This document shows positions 10,761 through 25,700 of a stretch of 64,000 nucleotides of DNA, piece by piece. Source of the DNA: Mastigias papua (taxonomy: Eukaryota > Cnidaria > Scyphozoa > Rhizostomeae > Mastigiidae); contig OZ025278.1 of the NCBI GenBank assembly GCA_964019165.1, positions 6,088,517 through 6,152,516 on the forward strand, given 5' to 3'. The notes below the pieces were generated by a model that saw nothing but the letters and a program-made list of their open reading frames with translations, did not search any database and had not been told where the DNA came from. Made by a program: the position numbers and the translations under genes. Every line of letters begins with the position of its first letter. Position 1 is the stretch's first letter.

Positions 10761-13700
10761 GTACAATGTAGTTCTAGAAATACTGGTGTACAGTTAAAAG
10801 AGTGATATATGACTGGATTGAATTTATGCTTAGCACAATTCTATGTCAATATTGGGCTATCTTGTGATTGATTATTTAAGTTGCAAAATTTGCATTTTTG
10901 GATAGAAATAAACATGGTTTTCTAGAGCAAAGCAGTTTCTCTAGAGTTTTCAAATGGTATGTAGTGTAGTCACATTGCTATTTGTTTAGCTTACGCCTAT
11001 GCTCAAATGAAAAATTGTTTTCAATACTTTTTAGTGCAGTTTCAGTTTATATTTTTAAATTCCTCTGCATACACTTTAATGGAAACTACTAAACAAACAA
11101 CTAAGTTATAAGAATATGAGGTGATTACAGAAAGTTAATACAATAATGGCAAAACTAATACAAAACATATTAAAAATCAAGATAGCAAGGTACATTATAA
11201 CAGGTACAAAAGTGTAAAAGTAAATATTTGATAATATTGATATGATTATTATTTTGTGACAGATAGGGTATAGGCTTTCTGTCTATGGTGATCCTGTATA
11301 TCAACCAGTGCAAATTTGTAGTGGAACCCAACAGTGCAAATTTGTAGTGGAACATCTAGATGTAGACCAACCTATATTTGTAATGTGATAGCAAGTTTAT
11401 GACTTTGCATTTTTATTCCTAGAGCCTGTGAGTGAAAAATGGAGAAATCATGTAGGATTTTGGTGAGATAATTACTATGGTTGTATTTAGCTATTGGGTT
11501 ATTTCTATGTCAAGTCAATTTTAAAATGTATTCATTAACTGCATTTTCTGCTTTAAACCCAATTGCAGTTATGGATGTTCTTGACGACAGTACAAGTTAT
11601 CCAGTTTACTTCTTCTGAATTGTCTAATTCAGGTGTATTTGTAATTAAATGCCATAGTTTGTATAATGAATGAATAATTTTTTAAGTTTTCATATATAAA
11701 TATTGTTATCTAGTTGGTTTAGTAATTGCCTTAAAGCCTTGCAAAGTATATATATATGAGCGTATCCAAGTAACAGACATTGCAGACTTTCCAGTTTCAA
11801 ACACAAGTAACTCAAATAAAAAGGACAAGAATTTTCTGTAAAGTAGCATTAGAATTTATTGACAGTCATGTAAGGCAAGGAAGGTGTTAAAATTATAACA
11901 TGTTTCAAAATTTCTGTTCTATTATAACTTCAACCAATGTAGCAAACATTACCCTTAAAAGGACATGCATATTAGTACACTTTTTCAATCTTTGATATCA
12001 TGTCAATTATGGCTTACAATAAATGAAACTAACTTAATTCCAAAAACTGAAAGACTACAATTAATGATTTAATTGGAAGGCTGTTAAATTGTGATCTGAT
12101 TTAATTGAAAAATCCAAAAAGCTTTGCAATGGACATTACATAGGATGTGTAGTGGACATTACATATTTGTCTCATCAATATATTTTACCAAAAGTGCAGG
12201 AAAATTTTTGGCAGTTTTTCTCTTTTTGAAAAATCACATAGACCTGATGTAATGGAAAACAGAACTATATAAAATCTTAATTTGTCAAGCATAGACAGCA
12301 TAATAAAATGCAATATCCTTACAAGCTGAAATGTAGGACTCAAACTTTTAGACTTTTCATAAAAAGCTCTAATACATCTTGTGTTGTGTAGTCTTGTGTG
12401 CCTACTTTTGGCACTGATACAACTAAACCATGGCCAACTTAAAATACATTTAACAAATAGGTCTCTTTCAACTGTCTTTAGCTAAATATTCAATGATTGC
12501 TGTGACTATTTCATTTGAACCTTCAATTTACCCATACTTTCTCCAGCTCCTCAACCTGTGATTTCAATTACCATTGGCAAATGTTTAGTTGCAAGATACC
12601 TTAACTTACTTTATGTATTATTTTATTTATTATATCTATGTTATGACCCCTGGGTAGACATGATATTTGCTCCTAGGGGTATCGCTCCTATAGTAGTGTA
12701 GTGTCAGGTGTATGGTTAGTCAATTAGTACAATTAGTATATTTTTTATTTGATCCCATCCCATTTCAAGTAAGTATTCATACATTGTCATTGCCAACATA
12801 GCATGCAAGTAATTTGGGGAATCCTATTGTAGTGAAGATAAGTGCATATCATATTAGCCACCTGAAGAGATATGAAATGAAATGTCATCATGAACCACTT
12901 TGTGTTATTTATACAGTATAATCCGGATATAACGTACTTCAAGGGACCAACTGATTTGGTGTGTTATAACTGAAGTACGTTATAACCAAAGCAATAGGAA
13001 TATACCAGACTTAGTAAAGTATAGAATGATATATACTTTTTGGGCCACTCCTGTAGCTTTTAAAGATTGAAATACTAAATCTAGAGACTAGGATAAGCAT
13101 CATAACATGGAAAGATATTGAAATACCAACATAAAATTTAGTAGTGGGGCAGTTTTAATAAGGCATCCCCAAACAATAGTGGGGCAAGGGGACAAACAGG
13201 ATCAAAAGGGCACCAACTAGAATAGGCACCTCTTTGGGACCATAGACACCTCTTTGGAGCATTTTCATTCCATCATTTTACAAGGGCTATATTTCTCACA
13301 ATCATACAAATATATCTCTCCTCCTATCATATATTGCTTATTTATATAGCTTACTGTATCTCCGTTGTATCATATCAATGTTTGAAAAGGATTCTTTTGG
13401 ATTTCAAAAAGGGCACTTTTGCTCTCCCTGCTCCCTCAAATAACAGGCACGAGGGGCACTTGCTCCCCTCTGCCCCCTCTCCAGCGTCCCTGGATTTAGT
13501 TGCTATGTTCATGACTAATTTGGTCTAAAAAAGTCTGTAGCAGTTTTTTTAATCCAGGCGTTATGTACAGCTGCATCATATGTGTGGTTGTTTGGTACAC
13601 GAGTAGTATGCTTACTTAAAATAGCTATTACAGGTAATAGTAATAGTGTTAATGATTTTTACGACTGATTCGGAAAGGCAACAAACAAAAACCGCAAGGG

Positions 13701-16700
13701 AAGTACGTTATAACCGAATATATTTGTCTCGAGGGGCCAAAAGAGGGTACGTTATAACCGAAAGTACGTAATAACCGAGTACGTTATAACCGGAGTATTT
13801 TTATAAGGGTTTGTATGAGCCTTTTGCCGGGACCGGCCACTATGGTACGTTATACCCGAAGGTACGTTATAGCTGAGTACGTTATAACGGGATTATACTG
13901 TATATATCAAATTTATAACTCCTGTTTTCTAACATGCAATGTAATATGAAAGCATAGAATTGAATCTTAGTTATTTTTAAGATTATTGCTTACAGAGCAA
14001 AACTTTCATTGATCATACCATAAATGTACCCCATATTATATGTAATATAGAGCAGTTGATTAATTGAGTGTGCCATTTTTCTCATAGATTGCAGAGTAGC
14101 TTGTAAATTAATGTAGTAGCTTTCACATTTTCCATGCATACCTTCCATGCAAATTGTCATTTATTTGTATGCTTTAAGAAATATACTGTACATCGTTGTT
14201 TGTCATTCTGTAGAATGCTAGGAGTTGCAAAGAACCTCAGAGTCAGGTATTTTTCTACCCATGCAAATTTTTGCAACCTAACATTTGGGACCTTATGGAA
14301 GTAATTTGTATCTAGCCAGGCTCCATAAAACTTCAATAGGTTGAAAAAAATTGCCCATGTTTCTGTAATTGCTTGCAGCTCTATGACAGCTCTCGTCATT
14401 CCTCTATGACTATGTGGAAACTATAATTATGACTTCTTCGAGACTTAGGTTAAATGAGTTACTGCTTGTGATCATGGTTTGAACTAGTTCATGATTTACT
14501 TGTAGGCTATTTGGATACAGGTGATAGGAAGTGAATTGATGTGATAGAGTGATTTAATCTTTTTTTAGGATTCTTGGATTGACAAATAATTTTGCATATG
14601 TTGTTATGTTGAGTGCAGCTTTTGATATTCTTGCTGGTCATTTAGGACGCAAAAAGGTTAGGAAATTTCTTCTATCATAATTAATTATGTTTTTCAAAGT
14701 TGTTAGTCATTGCATTCAAGGATGAAATACTTAATATGATACATGATATTCTTCTTTCAGTTTTAACTTTATTCATTTTTTCATTTAAGGTGACAATTAT
14801 GGCAACCGTAAGTTGTCAATCAACACTTTCCAAGCTGTTCTATCTTCAGATGTCCTCTTCAAACTACCGTAGTCTGTGATGTTGAGCCAATCTTTCACAT
14901 CGTCTGACCACTTTCTTCTCTGAGCACCTCGTGATCTTATACCTTCTACACTGCCTTCTAGTATTGCCACTACATCATTCCCACTCGAGCCTCTACAAAT
15001 ATGTGCAAAGAATGCAGCTTTTCGCTTTGCAATAGAGTTCATTAAATGCATGTTTATCCCCATCCTTTGCAGTACCTCCTTATTACTAACCTTGTCTGTC
15101 CAACTAATCTTAAGAACTCTACGATATATCCAACATTCAAAAGCATTAATCTTGTTCCGTATTTCCTTATTAATTGTCCAAGCTTCACTGCCGTATTTAA
15201 CCACTGACCAGATATAACTTCGTATCATCTTCTTTTTTAGAGACATGCTAACATTGCTTTTCAATAATTCTTTATGTTTCCGAAACGCCGTCTTTGCTAA
15301 TGCTATCCTAGTTTTTACTTCCTTTATGCACCTTCCATCTTCTGAAATATTTGTACCTAAATACCTGTAATCTTTTACTTGTTCAAGCTGCTTTCCGTTA
15401 ACTGCAATTTTGATCCTGGTCTGTGGTTTCTTTTCAATTACCATAACTTTTGTCTTCTTATCATTCAGGTTCATTCCATAATCTTTGCACACTCTAGCAA
15501 TATTATTTAGCATTCTCTGTAAATTTTGTTCACTATCAGCAAGTATTACAGTATCATCTGCATAATGTATGTTTGTGAAACCTTTTCCATTGATAACTAT
15601 GCCTTTGTCATTTTCCAGAGCCTTATTTATTACCTCCTCACTATACATATTGAATAAGATTGGTGACAAAATACATCCTTGTCTGACACCTTGCTTTATT
15701 TTCACTTTTCTAGTCAATGAAGTATTAATTCTAACCTGTGCTTCTTGATAATCATATATGCTACTAATCAATCTTATCTCTTCGTTGGGAACATTATACT
15801 CTGCAAGCATTTTACTGAGGGCAACATGATTTATCTTGTCGAATGCTTTTTTTATAGTCGATATAACATACAAATAATTTCTTATTCTTTTCAATCAATC
15901 TCTCTGACATGAATCTAAGCTGGCAAATGCCATCCCTAGTACCTCTACCTTTTCTGAAACCTAGTTGACTATCTCCCAATCTGTTTTCAATCAACGGTGT
16001 AATTCTTGATTTGATTACTTGTAGCAATACTTTTGACGCATGTGAAATTAGACTAATGGTTCAATGTTCATTACAGTTTTGGGTTCCAGAAACTTTTGGT
16101 ATTGTTATATATGTTGTTGATAAAAAATCTTCAGGCAGCTCACCAGTGTTATAGCAATTGTTAATTATATTAGTCATTAGATTAATACCATCGTTACCCA
16201 TGTACTGCAATAGCTCTGCTGGGATCGCATCTGCACCTGTAGCCTTTTTCTTAGGTAATGACGCTATAATGCTCTTTACTTCTTCACTGTCAATATGCAC
16301 CTTCACATATTGTGAAACTTCAGGTGTTATCTTAAGGGGTCTATCTTTGTCATTATCTAAGTCCTCTACATACTCTGCCCACCGTAGCAGTATGTCTTGT
16401 TCTGTAGTAAGTGTGTTTCCATCCTTATCTTTTATGTTATTATTGCTACTAATTCTTTTATTTGTTAACTTCTTTATCATATTATATGCTCTTGGGTTGT
16501 GCTCCTTATCTAATTCTTCTATTTCTTTGCACCGACTTTCGTGATATTCTTCTTTAGCCTTACGACACATTTTTCTTATCTCCTTTGTTAATTCTGCATA
16601 TCTCAACCTATCATGCTTACAATTGCGCTTCTCTTCCATTACCTCCAAGATATCTTCAGTCATCCAATTTTGCTTCTTAGTCATTTTACTTTGTCCACAA

Positions 16701-19700
16701 GTCCTTGCTGCTACTGTTGTCAAGCATGCCTTCAATTTGTGCCAGTCATGTTTATTATTATTTTCATTTAATTCCGTACTGAATTCTTCCGTAAACTTAT
16801 CTTTTAAGTCCTTATCTTTCAGTGTTTCTAGATTCCAGCTCCTGCGAACATGTCTTCTTTTCTGCCTTTTTAACTTAACTCTGATGGTCATCCAAACAGG
16901 AGCATGGTCTGAACCACAATCTGCATCTTTCCTTGCCTTTGCATTAGTAATAAAGTTTCGATATCTTTTCTCCACTAGAATATAATCAATTTGATTCTCA
17001 TCCTTCCCATTTGGATGCTTCTATGTGCTTCTTGATTTTAATTTCTGCTCAAACCATGTGTTGCAAATCAAAAGATTTTCTTTTTCACAGAATTCAATTA
17101 ATCTCTGTCCCCTCTCGTTAACTTCTCCTAATCCATATGACCCTACTGTATTTTCATACCGTTCGCATCCTACTTTTGCATTAAAATCTCCTAATACTAT
17201 CACTATGTCTTTCCATCCTTTCTGTCGTTTTCCTTCCAACTCAATACTTCTATATAATTTTTCTACTTCCTCATCATCATCATCCATATTTGGAGCATAA
17301 ATTTGATGTATTAATATATTTCGTGCTCTACCAGATACTTTTAGAGTCGTATGCCTCTCGGAGACTGCCGGATAACTTAACACCGAATTGATAATTCGCT
17401 TCCCTATGATAAAAGCTACTCCCTTTCTGTGCTTCTCTCCACCCGAATATATGACCTTAAACCTTTCCCCATTAGGTAACTCGTACATAAATTCCCCATT
17501 GCCTTTCCAAAAAGTTTCGGATATTCCAAGTATATCAATCTTCATTCTATACATTTCTTTACAAACATTTCCAAGCTTTCCTTTTTGATAGAGACTCCTG
17601 ACATTCCAGGTTGCTATTTTCCAGAGGTCACTTGATGACGGTGCACGCTTGCCCTCTGAATCACAAGACGTCCATCGGGCCAGACTATCACTCAGAACAT
17701 TTCGAGCAGCACCCCTTTTGCCAAGATCTGAATATAGTTTAATTTTGATACTCATGTTGATTATCCTCTGGGGCTAATAGACACAGTAGGCCCCAAGAAC
17801 TACTGTATCCAGCAATGTCATAATATTGACAGATGTGCTAGCCATTGTTTCAGGTGAAATCTTCTGCCTACCACTGATTGTTGAAATTTCCGTTGACTAA
17901 CAGAGAGCTCTTCCGCCAATATCAACTACCTCTATCTTGCTGACCAACAGAGGATCGTATCCCTGATTTGGGAGGCTAACTGGTACTACATCTTGCCTAA
18001 GGATGACCAGGAAGCTAATGGAGGGAAGCTTCACTGCCCCATTCATAACCTCATAGATAATGCCATTGCCCAAGTAGCTTTATTAGCAATGCTGAACCCA
18101 TTATAAAGTGAATTGTATTACTGTGCCCATTTTCAACTTGGAATCACAAAATCATAGTGATAGGTATACCGGAAATGCTTGAATTACTTTGTAACTGACT
18201 CGGCCACCTGGGTTACAGATTAGTATGAAGCAGAGATGCTCCTTAAAGCAGAGAGATTCTGCTTACATATGCCTTGCCACAGTGTCAGCACAATGATTTT
18301 AACTTCCTTTCATCCTATTCCATTGACTTTCATTCATTTATCTCATTTCATTTCATTCATTTATCTCATTTCATTCATTCATATGACTTACATTCATTTA
18401 TCCATTCATTCATTCATTCATTCATTCATTCATTCATTCATTCATTCATTTATCCATTCATTCATTCATTCATTCATTCATTTATCCATTCATTCATTCA
18501 TTCATCCATTCATTCATTTATCCATTCATTCATTCATTCATTCATTCATTCATTCATTCATTCATTCATTTAAGGTTATGATTCTGGGAGCAGTAAGTTA
18601 TTGATCAACAGTGTCTAAGCATCTCTATCTTCCACTTGTGTTTTAGGTTTGAAGTACAGTATTCATTGATGTTCAATCAATTTTTCTATCATCTGTCACA
18701 TTTCTTCTCTGCACACCTTTTCATCTTATACCTTCTATACTCCCTTCTAAGATAGTTACAAAATCCTCCCCACTTGAACCCTTACAAATTTCTCTCCATC
18801 TGAATACATGGCTTTAAACTTTCCCCATCAGATAGTTTATACATGAATTCTCCAGTACCTTTCAAGAATGTTCCTTATATCCAAGTTCATCAATCTATCA
18901 ATATTCATTCTGTACATTTCCTTACATACACTTGCAAGTTTTCCTTTTTTGGTAAAGACTCCTAACATCCCAAGATGCAATTTTCCAAGGGTTGCCTGAT
19001 GATGGTGCTCACCCACCCCTGAATTACAAGACTCCCATTGGGCCAGACTACTGCTCCAAAAAGTTCTATCAGCACTCCTTTTGGCAAGATCTGCAGACAG
19101 TTGTCCTTTAAGATTCATTTTATTTATCCTCTGGGACTCATATGTACAGCAGGCCCCAGGAACTACTGTATCCAGCAATGTCATAACACTGACTAATGTG
19201 CTTGCCATTCTTTTAAAGAAATTTTCTGCCTACCACAGATTGTTGAATAGGCGTTGAGTTACATAGAGCTCATCTGCCTTTAACAGCTACCTCTATCTTG
19301 CTGACCAGCAGAGGGCCTTATCCCTGATTTGGGAGGCTTACTGGTACTAAATCTTGCCTAGAATGATCAGAAAACTAATGGAAGGAAAGGAAGCTTCAAT
19401 ATCCCATTTATACTGCTGTTTGAAGTAACTAGAAGTTCTACTTTCATTGTATTGTTCTCTAAGATAATAATAATAATAAGTGCCTTATCTATTTGACCTC
19501 TAGTTTTCTGGTTTTCAGCTCATCTGACTAAAAATTTCCTTTCCCAATTGTCTAATTTCTGTTGCATCCTATACTGATCACCTGACTCGAATAATCATAC
19601 ACCTCCATTTAATCACTTCCCCGTATCAATTGATGCTATTACCGTGTAATTTCCATGTTCTGAAATTAATACTCTTGGTGATATCATTGTTCACAATCCT

Positions 19701-22700
19701 GACTGACTTGCCAACTCTTGAAATACCCCAACCGTGCAGTTCGTGATGCAGAGTCCTCTGTCATTGTGAATGACATTACGTAAGTAACATCAGAGCCTTC
19801 TCATAGCCTTAATCGCCTGGGTACAAAGCAGATAAATTTTATCTTTTTCTTTCACCAAACCTAAACATTTACTTCAGCCATACAGCAGAGTCTCCTCTTG
19901 GTAGCTCGGATCACTGACTCATTACCTTTCTGCATGACCATGAGCCCTTACTTGTCAGAAGACAGAACTAGCTAAAACAACCTAGAACAAACCAGAACGA
20001 CCCCAAAAAAGCCAGAACGACCAGAGACAAGGCAGAAAAGGCCAAAACTAGATAGAAGTGTTTAAAATGAGCCTAAAGTGTTTAGAACGAAGCTAACCGT
20101 GAAAAATAATCAAAGAACTGGGACTGGCAGAACAGACCTTGAGATTATAAGGGAGAGGGGTACTGCTTGAAGCGGACTAATTGTATGGATTTGTTATTTT
20201 GATGTAAAAAGGACAGTTTAGGTAGACCTGCAATAGTAGCTGAATTGAATGAATGCAAGAAGAAAATAGGACATTATCCAAGATGATGATTATATGCCTT
20301 GGACGTACATTAAGAGCCGAACACACCCCCTTTGGGACTCACAAACTGGTTTCCACGCAGAGGGAACAAACGGAGATATCAGATTCATAATCATCACATG
20401 GTGGATTTCAGTGTTGCTTTAAAAATGTAGATGCAATGACAACCACAGCCTTAGATCTTCCTCGTACCGTAATCGTCATAATCATCATCAGTATCGTTGT
20501 AGAACTTCCCATGATGCATAATAAAAATGTACTACTTTACATTTTTGAAAAGCTCTTTTTGTCATTGGCCGCGGAGCCTTTTGGGCTTGGGGCGGGACTT
20601 CATCCAAATTCTCTAGATTAAGTGTCCTATTTGGTAAAGCAATTACAAATCTGTGCCATTAGTCTACTTCAGGCCATACCCCAACCCCCCTTTGCCTCAT
20701 AGCTTCAATATTTGCTCTGCTGACCCTTTCATTTGATTATTTTTGACGGCTTACTTTGTTTCAACCCTCGTTTTGGCTTGTTTTGGATTGTTTTGGCTTT
20801 ATTTGGGTTGTTTTGGCTCGTTTTGGTTAGTTCTGTCTTTTAGTAAATACGCTTTTTCTCCCATCAGGATAGGTTTTTCTCTATTCGAGAGGTTTTCCAC
20901 TACAGTAAAGCTGACTGGGAGTCTCTTCACACAATTTACTTTATATACCCTTGGCATTCCAGCTTGTCTTCGTCGCTTCAAAAAATTGAAATTCTATCAA
21001 ACTCCATATTGTGAAGCTTTATTTGTACAAGCTCATATCCTTTGTTCAAAAACCATAGACAGTGCCATAACCTTGTCTACCGCATCACCAATGATATTGC
21101 TTCCTAGCCAAAGTTGTCTAGAAAAACATGTCATTCTTCTTCCCTGCCTCTAACAGACAACTCTGGCTCTTCTTCATGCACTCCTTCATCTAAAGCCAAC
21201 CATGTTGCATCAATCTTTGATTCCAGTTCCATTGTTGGTGACCATGTACCCTGACCTCTTCACTATTCTCTTTCCATTATCACAATGTGGTCTATTTTCG
21301 TCTCTACATGTAATGTTTGCAAAACCCTTCTCCAGTTCAGCACCTAAATTAATACCTACGATAGTTCTTAAATCCTGTATCCTTGAACTCATCTCTGTTC
21401 TAAGCAAAGTACTTCAGCTTTCGTACCAGGCCTCCCAGATGGCATAATAAAAAAAGCAAGGCATAAGATTTTGGGTTTAGCATAATTGTTTTTAAATTGG
21501 TATAAGTTATAGTTACTGAGTATAAACTAGCATAGACTTTGGGATCATGCTTGAACCTTACTGAGACAGTGACAGAGCAGCAACAGCTAAACCATACTTC
21601 TGCATCATTTTATACTCTCATATTCCTAGTCAGATTCTCTTATTCTTTGACCTGAAGCCTCCTTTCTAAAGAAAAAGTATGATTTGAATCAACTTCTTGA
21701 CAATACACTGACTGGGTAGCATAGACTAGCATTAAATGTTAGGCAGGATAGATTTCATGAGACTATGACGTAAAACAGCATAAAACGTGGCATAGAAATG
21801 GCATAAATTTATTAAAGATTTCGTTAATTTTGGCTGGGAGATCTGCTTCCTACCATCCTGTTAAATTTCCTTCTTCCTGGAAAACTACTCACATTTTCCC
21901 TCTCCCTCAAAAAGGGGACAAATCTGAGCCATTGAACTGTCAACTTGTTACAATCGCTTTGCTTATCTTTAAGACTATGGAGACCATCATCACCAAACGA
22001 CCACTCGTTTTCCTTGAGATAAATAATCTCCTTTCTGATCACCATTACGGCTTTCGATAAACCAGATCTGCTAGTAACCTTCTAGTCTATACTGTTCATG
22101 CTTGGTCGTTTGCTCTTAAATTCTACTGTTAGACCAGAGAATCATCTCTCAATATTTGTAAGGTCGTTGATTGCGCTGGGCACAAAAGTCTTCTCGCTAA
22201 GCTACCATTGTTTGGTCTCCACCTCACCCTCATTAAATGGATTGGTACCTATCTATCTGATAGGTCAAATTGATGGCTTTCTTTCTAAATTTAATTCTAT
22301 CAATGCTGGTATAAATCAGGACTCTGCTGCCTCTCCTGTTTTATTTATTCTGTTCATAAATGATCTGCTTTCATCTACATCTTTTAGTGTTTATTCTTTC
22401 ACTGATGATACTTATCTAAGTTCACCCTTTTAATTTCCCTGCACTGTTTCACCCTATCATAACACCTCAGCTTCGTTTCTGACCAATGACTTGAGACAAG
22501 TATAAAGGAGTGGGGCAGTAACAACCTTGTTAAAAGGAAAGACGACACAGGGAGTCATTTCACTTAAACATCACCAAGACTTTTTACCTATTTTTATTTC
22601 AACTTCTTCCACACAACTTGGACTTTAAGTTTCATCCAATCTCACATTGAAATTTTGCATTCAATCCATTGCTCCAACATACATCTCAAAAACTTGGCTT

Positions 22701-25700
22701 CTTTTCCAGAGCCCTTGGCTTTTCTCACCTTCTCAGCTGTTGACTATTTACAAATCTCGGATTCATCGTTCTCAAGAGTACTCCTCCGATGTTTAGGACG
22801 GTACTCCTAAATTCTATTTCTGTCAGCTTGGACAATTCCCAGTCCAAAGGTATCTATCTCACAAACAATCCAAGCCTTACCGAATATCTCTAGTCTCTCC
22901 TAGGTCATTACCGTGGTTGTAGGCCTTTCCATTTTCTATCGACGCTTTCACGGTCCTGGAAATCAGGACTATTATTTCTGGCTTGTTCGAACCACCGGAA
23001 GAAGCTCAATCCAATCACACCCTTTCCAATTTTGACCACCTAGGACTCTGTCTCACAGATCACTATTCATTCCAATTATTTTTCAACTATGAAGCATCTC
23101 TTTCCAAGAGTCCTGAAACTTGTTTCATTTTAAGTCTTACATCAATAAACTTGACTTGATTTCTGTATCTATCTCGCCTCCCTTGTTCTTACTTTGTCAG
23201 GTCTTTTTTATAGACCTCAGGGCCTTTCTCAGACATAGCACACTCAAACAGGACTCTGACAGATGAAAAAAGCTGTTTTTCCAACTCTTTTTCCAACATT
23301 ATGGAGGATACCCTAGAAATAGGGTAATTGCATCCAGATTTAGCTATGGACATTGCTTTTTTATCTACTCAAACTTTCAGGGAAGTTGCAAGCAGCCACA
23401 TACCAGACATTTTGTAGTACTACCAAGAGGTGTATAGCCAGTTTCTCTTCTTGCCTCATATTGGTCCAATGTCGTTATTTTCAAATACAGATTGAATAAA
23501 AAGCTGAAGGATTCTGAATGGCCCATCCCCAGGAATGTAAAATTACTCCTTGAGAATACCTTAAAGCAACCTCTAAACAGTGATAGATGGACTGAAGCAT
23601 TGTTTAATTTTGTGCACTTTTTGTTTTGCAGGATGATATGACGAAGGGATACAGCTGCAACCCGCATTCAACTGGGGTACAGTTTGTTCCGTCTTTATCT
23701 CATTATTCTTTCACTTATTCAGTCATGTTGTTACCACTTCATTTCTATTTTACAGATTTTCAGTTTTTCCCTGAGTTTTTCTTATCTAGTATTGCCTAGG
23801 TTCTATTTTCAGTACTCTTTTTCCGGTCTTTCACTGAGGGGTTATTACAGAAATTTTTGGGTCGCGTGGGAAATAAATTGCCTGTTTTTCTTGTTTAACT
23901 TCTTGTAAATGATTTATTTTCGTCTGTTTGTATTCCACATTAGAAGCTATTTTATTCAAATTCATTACATTCGATTGGATTTCGGAATCACATGCTAGGT
24001 GTTGCGCACAAATAAATAAAATATTATCACCATTTTGGTTTTCCCTATTGAATCTCAATGACCCTCATAAGGATGAGAAAAGGAAACACATAGGTTCACT
24101 CCTCAGCTTAGAATCGAAGCACGCCATGGACGAAAAGCTGGTTGCTGAAAAGACATTGCATGTTGTAGGATGACCTATATTATTTGAGGATGACCTATAC
24201 TATAGTTATCGTGTTTAGATTCTGCGACTAGTAAGTAGTCGCAGCGTCCTTCAGATCTTAAAACAGTGTGGTCTCTTACCCTACCTCTTAGGAGCTTTTT
24301 CTTTGTGCATAGTTCTTTCACCCCTAGATTTATTCCTTAATCTTTAATTCTTATTTCAGGTTATATTATTGGCGGATATTCTCCCGACTTTAGCAATAAA
24401 ATGGTTGGCACCTTTCTATATGCAGGCATTGAATTATCAGTGAGTTCTTTTTGTTCATATTAACATAGCAGTGTTGGTTTTTGTTACTGAATCTTTTCAT
24501 TCAAACTTTTCACTCAAGCATTGAATCCATATTAATTTGACAAATATGAGATCATAGGTAGCGATTAAGTGAATATTTTCAGTGTAGCATTTGTCATTCT
24601 ACCAAGAGTTGGATTCTTTCCTCGTAACTAGTGTGCTGTAGTACTGCAGATAAATCTATAATGGACATGGCCTTTAGACATTGTTTAGGCACGTGCACCA
24701 ATCCACAATAAGAGTTTGCGATTGTACTGGTCATTTTAAAATGAATTCTTTATATAATTCTCGAATCCTACACCAAAGGTATTCATTAAAAGGGGAAGGG
24801 GGGGGGGGGTTTCGAACAGTTTAGTAAAATGTATTATGCTTCACACCTAAAGTAACTGAAACATGTTTTTTTACTTCGATTAAAAATAAATGCAACTATT
24901 AATGCTTATATCCGGTTCTGTCTCTGACGTAGAAAGACACAAGGCCATCTGGTCTCCATCAAAGACATCGCTATCAATTTTCAAAAATGTAGTAACAACA
25001 ACAAAGTTAAAAAGTAGGCTAAAGAAAAGAAAAATACGCGAACAGTTAAGAAAAAGGCAAGGGGAGTTGGTAGTTCCATGCAACTTCTTGGAATGGATAA
25101 ATCTTCCATATTCTTGTGCTATGCACTGTCAAATCGAGATTTGAGAGTACAATGATGATGGAAGCCAAGTATTTTGAAAATCTTAACTATCTTTACTACG
25201 AAACATGGTTTTAGAGATGGTACAAAAGTATTTAGTATATAAGGGCCTGTTACAAGATATGTTAGGACAAATATAGAGTGCGCCGTGACCATCAAAGGGA
25301 CCATTGAGATTTATGTAAATATACATCTAACTAGCCTTGAGCTTTTAGGATCAATCCAATGAGGACGGTAGGAGTAAGATTTTGAATTTCTGACGTAACA
25401 GAATCTGCATGGGTAGAATGAGCATTTCTTATTGATTAACTTGAAGAGTTCTTGAGGATCTTTACTATGATCATGCTGCAGGTTTGAATGGTTACTGGCA
25501 TTTTTTCACATTCTTCGGCTTTCGTAAGATTTTTTATACATTAAAATGTAATTAAAATGAATAGTTAAGTGATCTACTGATCAAATGAGACTGTTAAAGT
25601 AATTATGACTTAATATATGCAGAGTAAATCGAACAGGGTTTAGAAATAGAGTGGTGGACATTTGGAATGCCTTTGGACGTTTCGGATTATCTGAACGATA

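Noticed and set aside
16158..17588. Several plus-strand frames of 60-130 residues
   Set aside because: They are shadows of the antisense endonuclease-RT ORF of the RTE-like LINE.
18236..18604. Ser-Phe-Ile-His repeat protein
   Set aside because: Translation of a CATT microsatellite.
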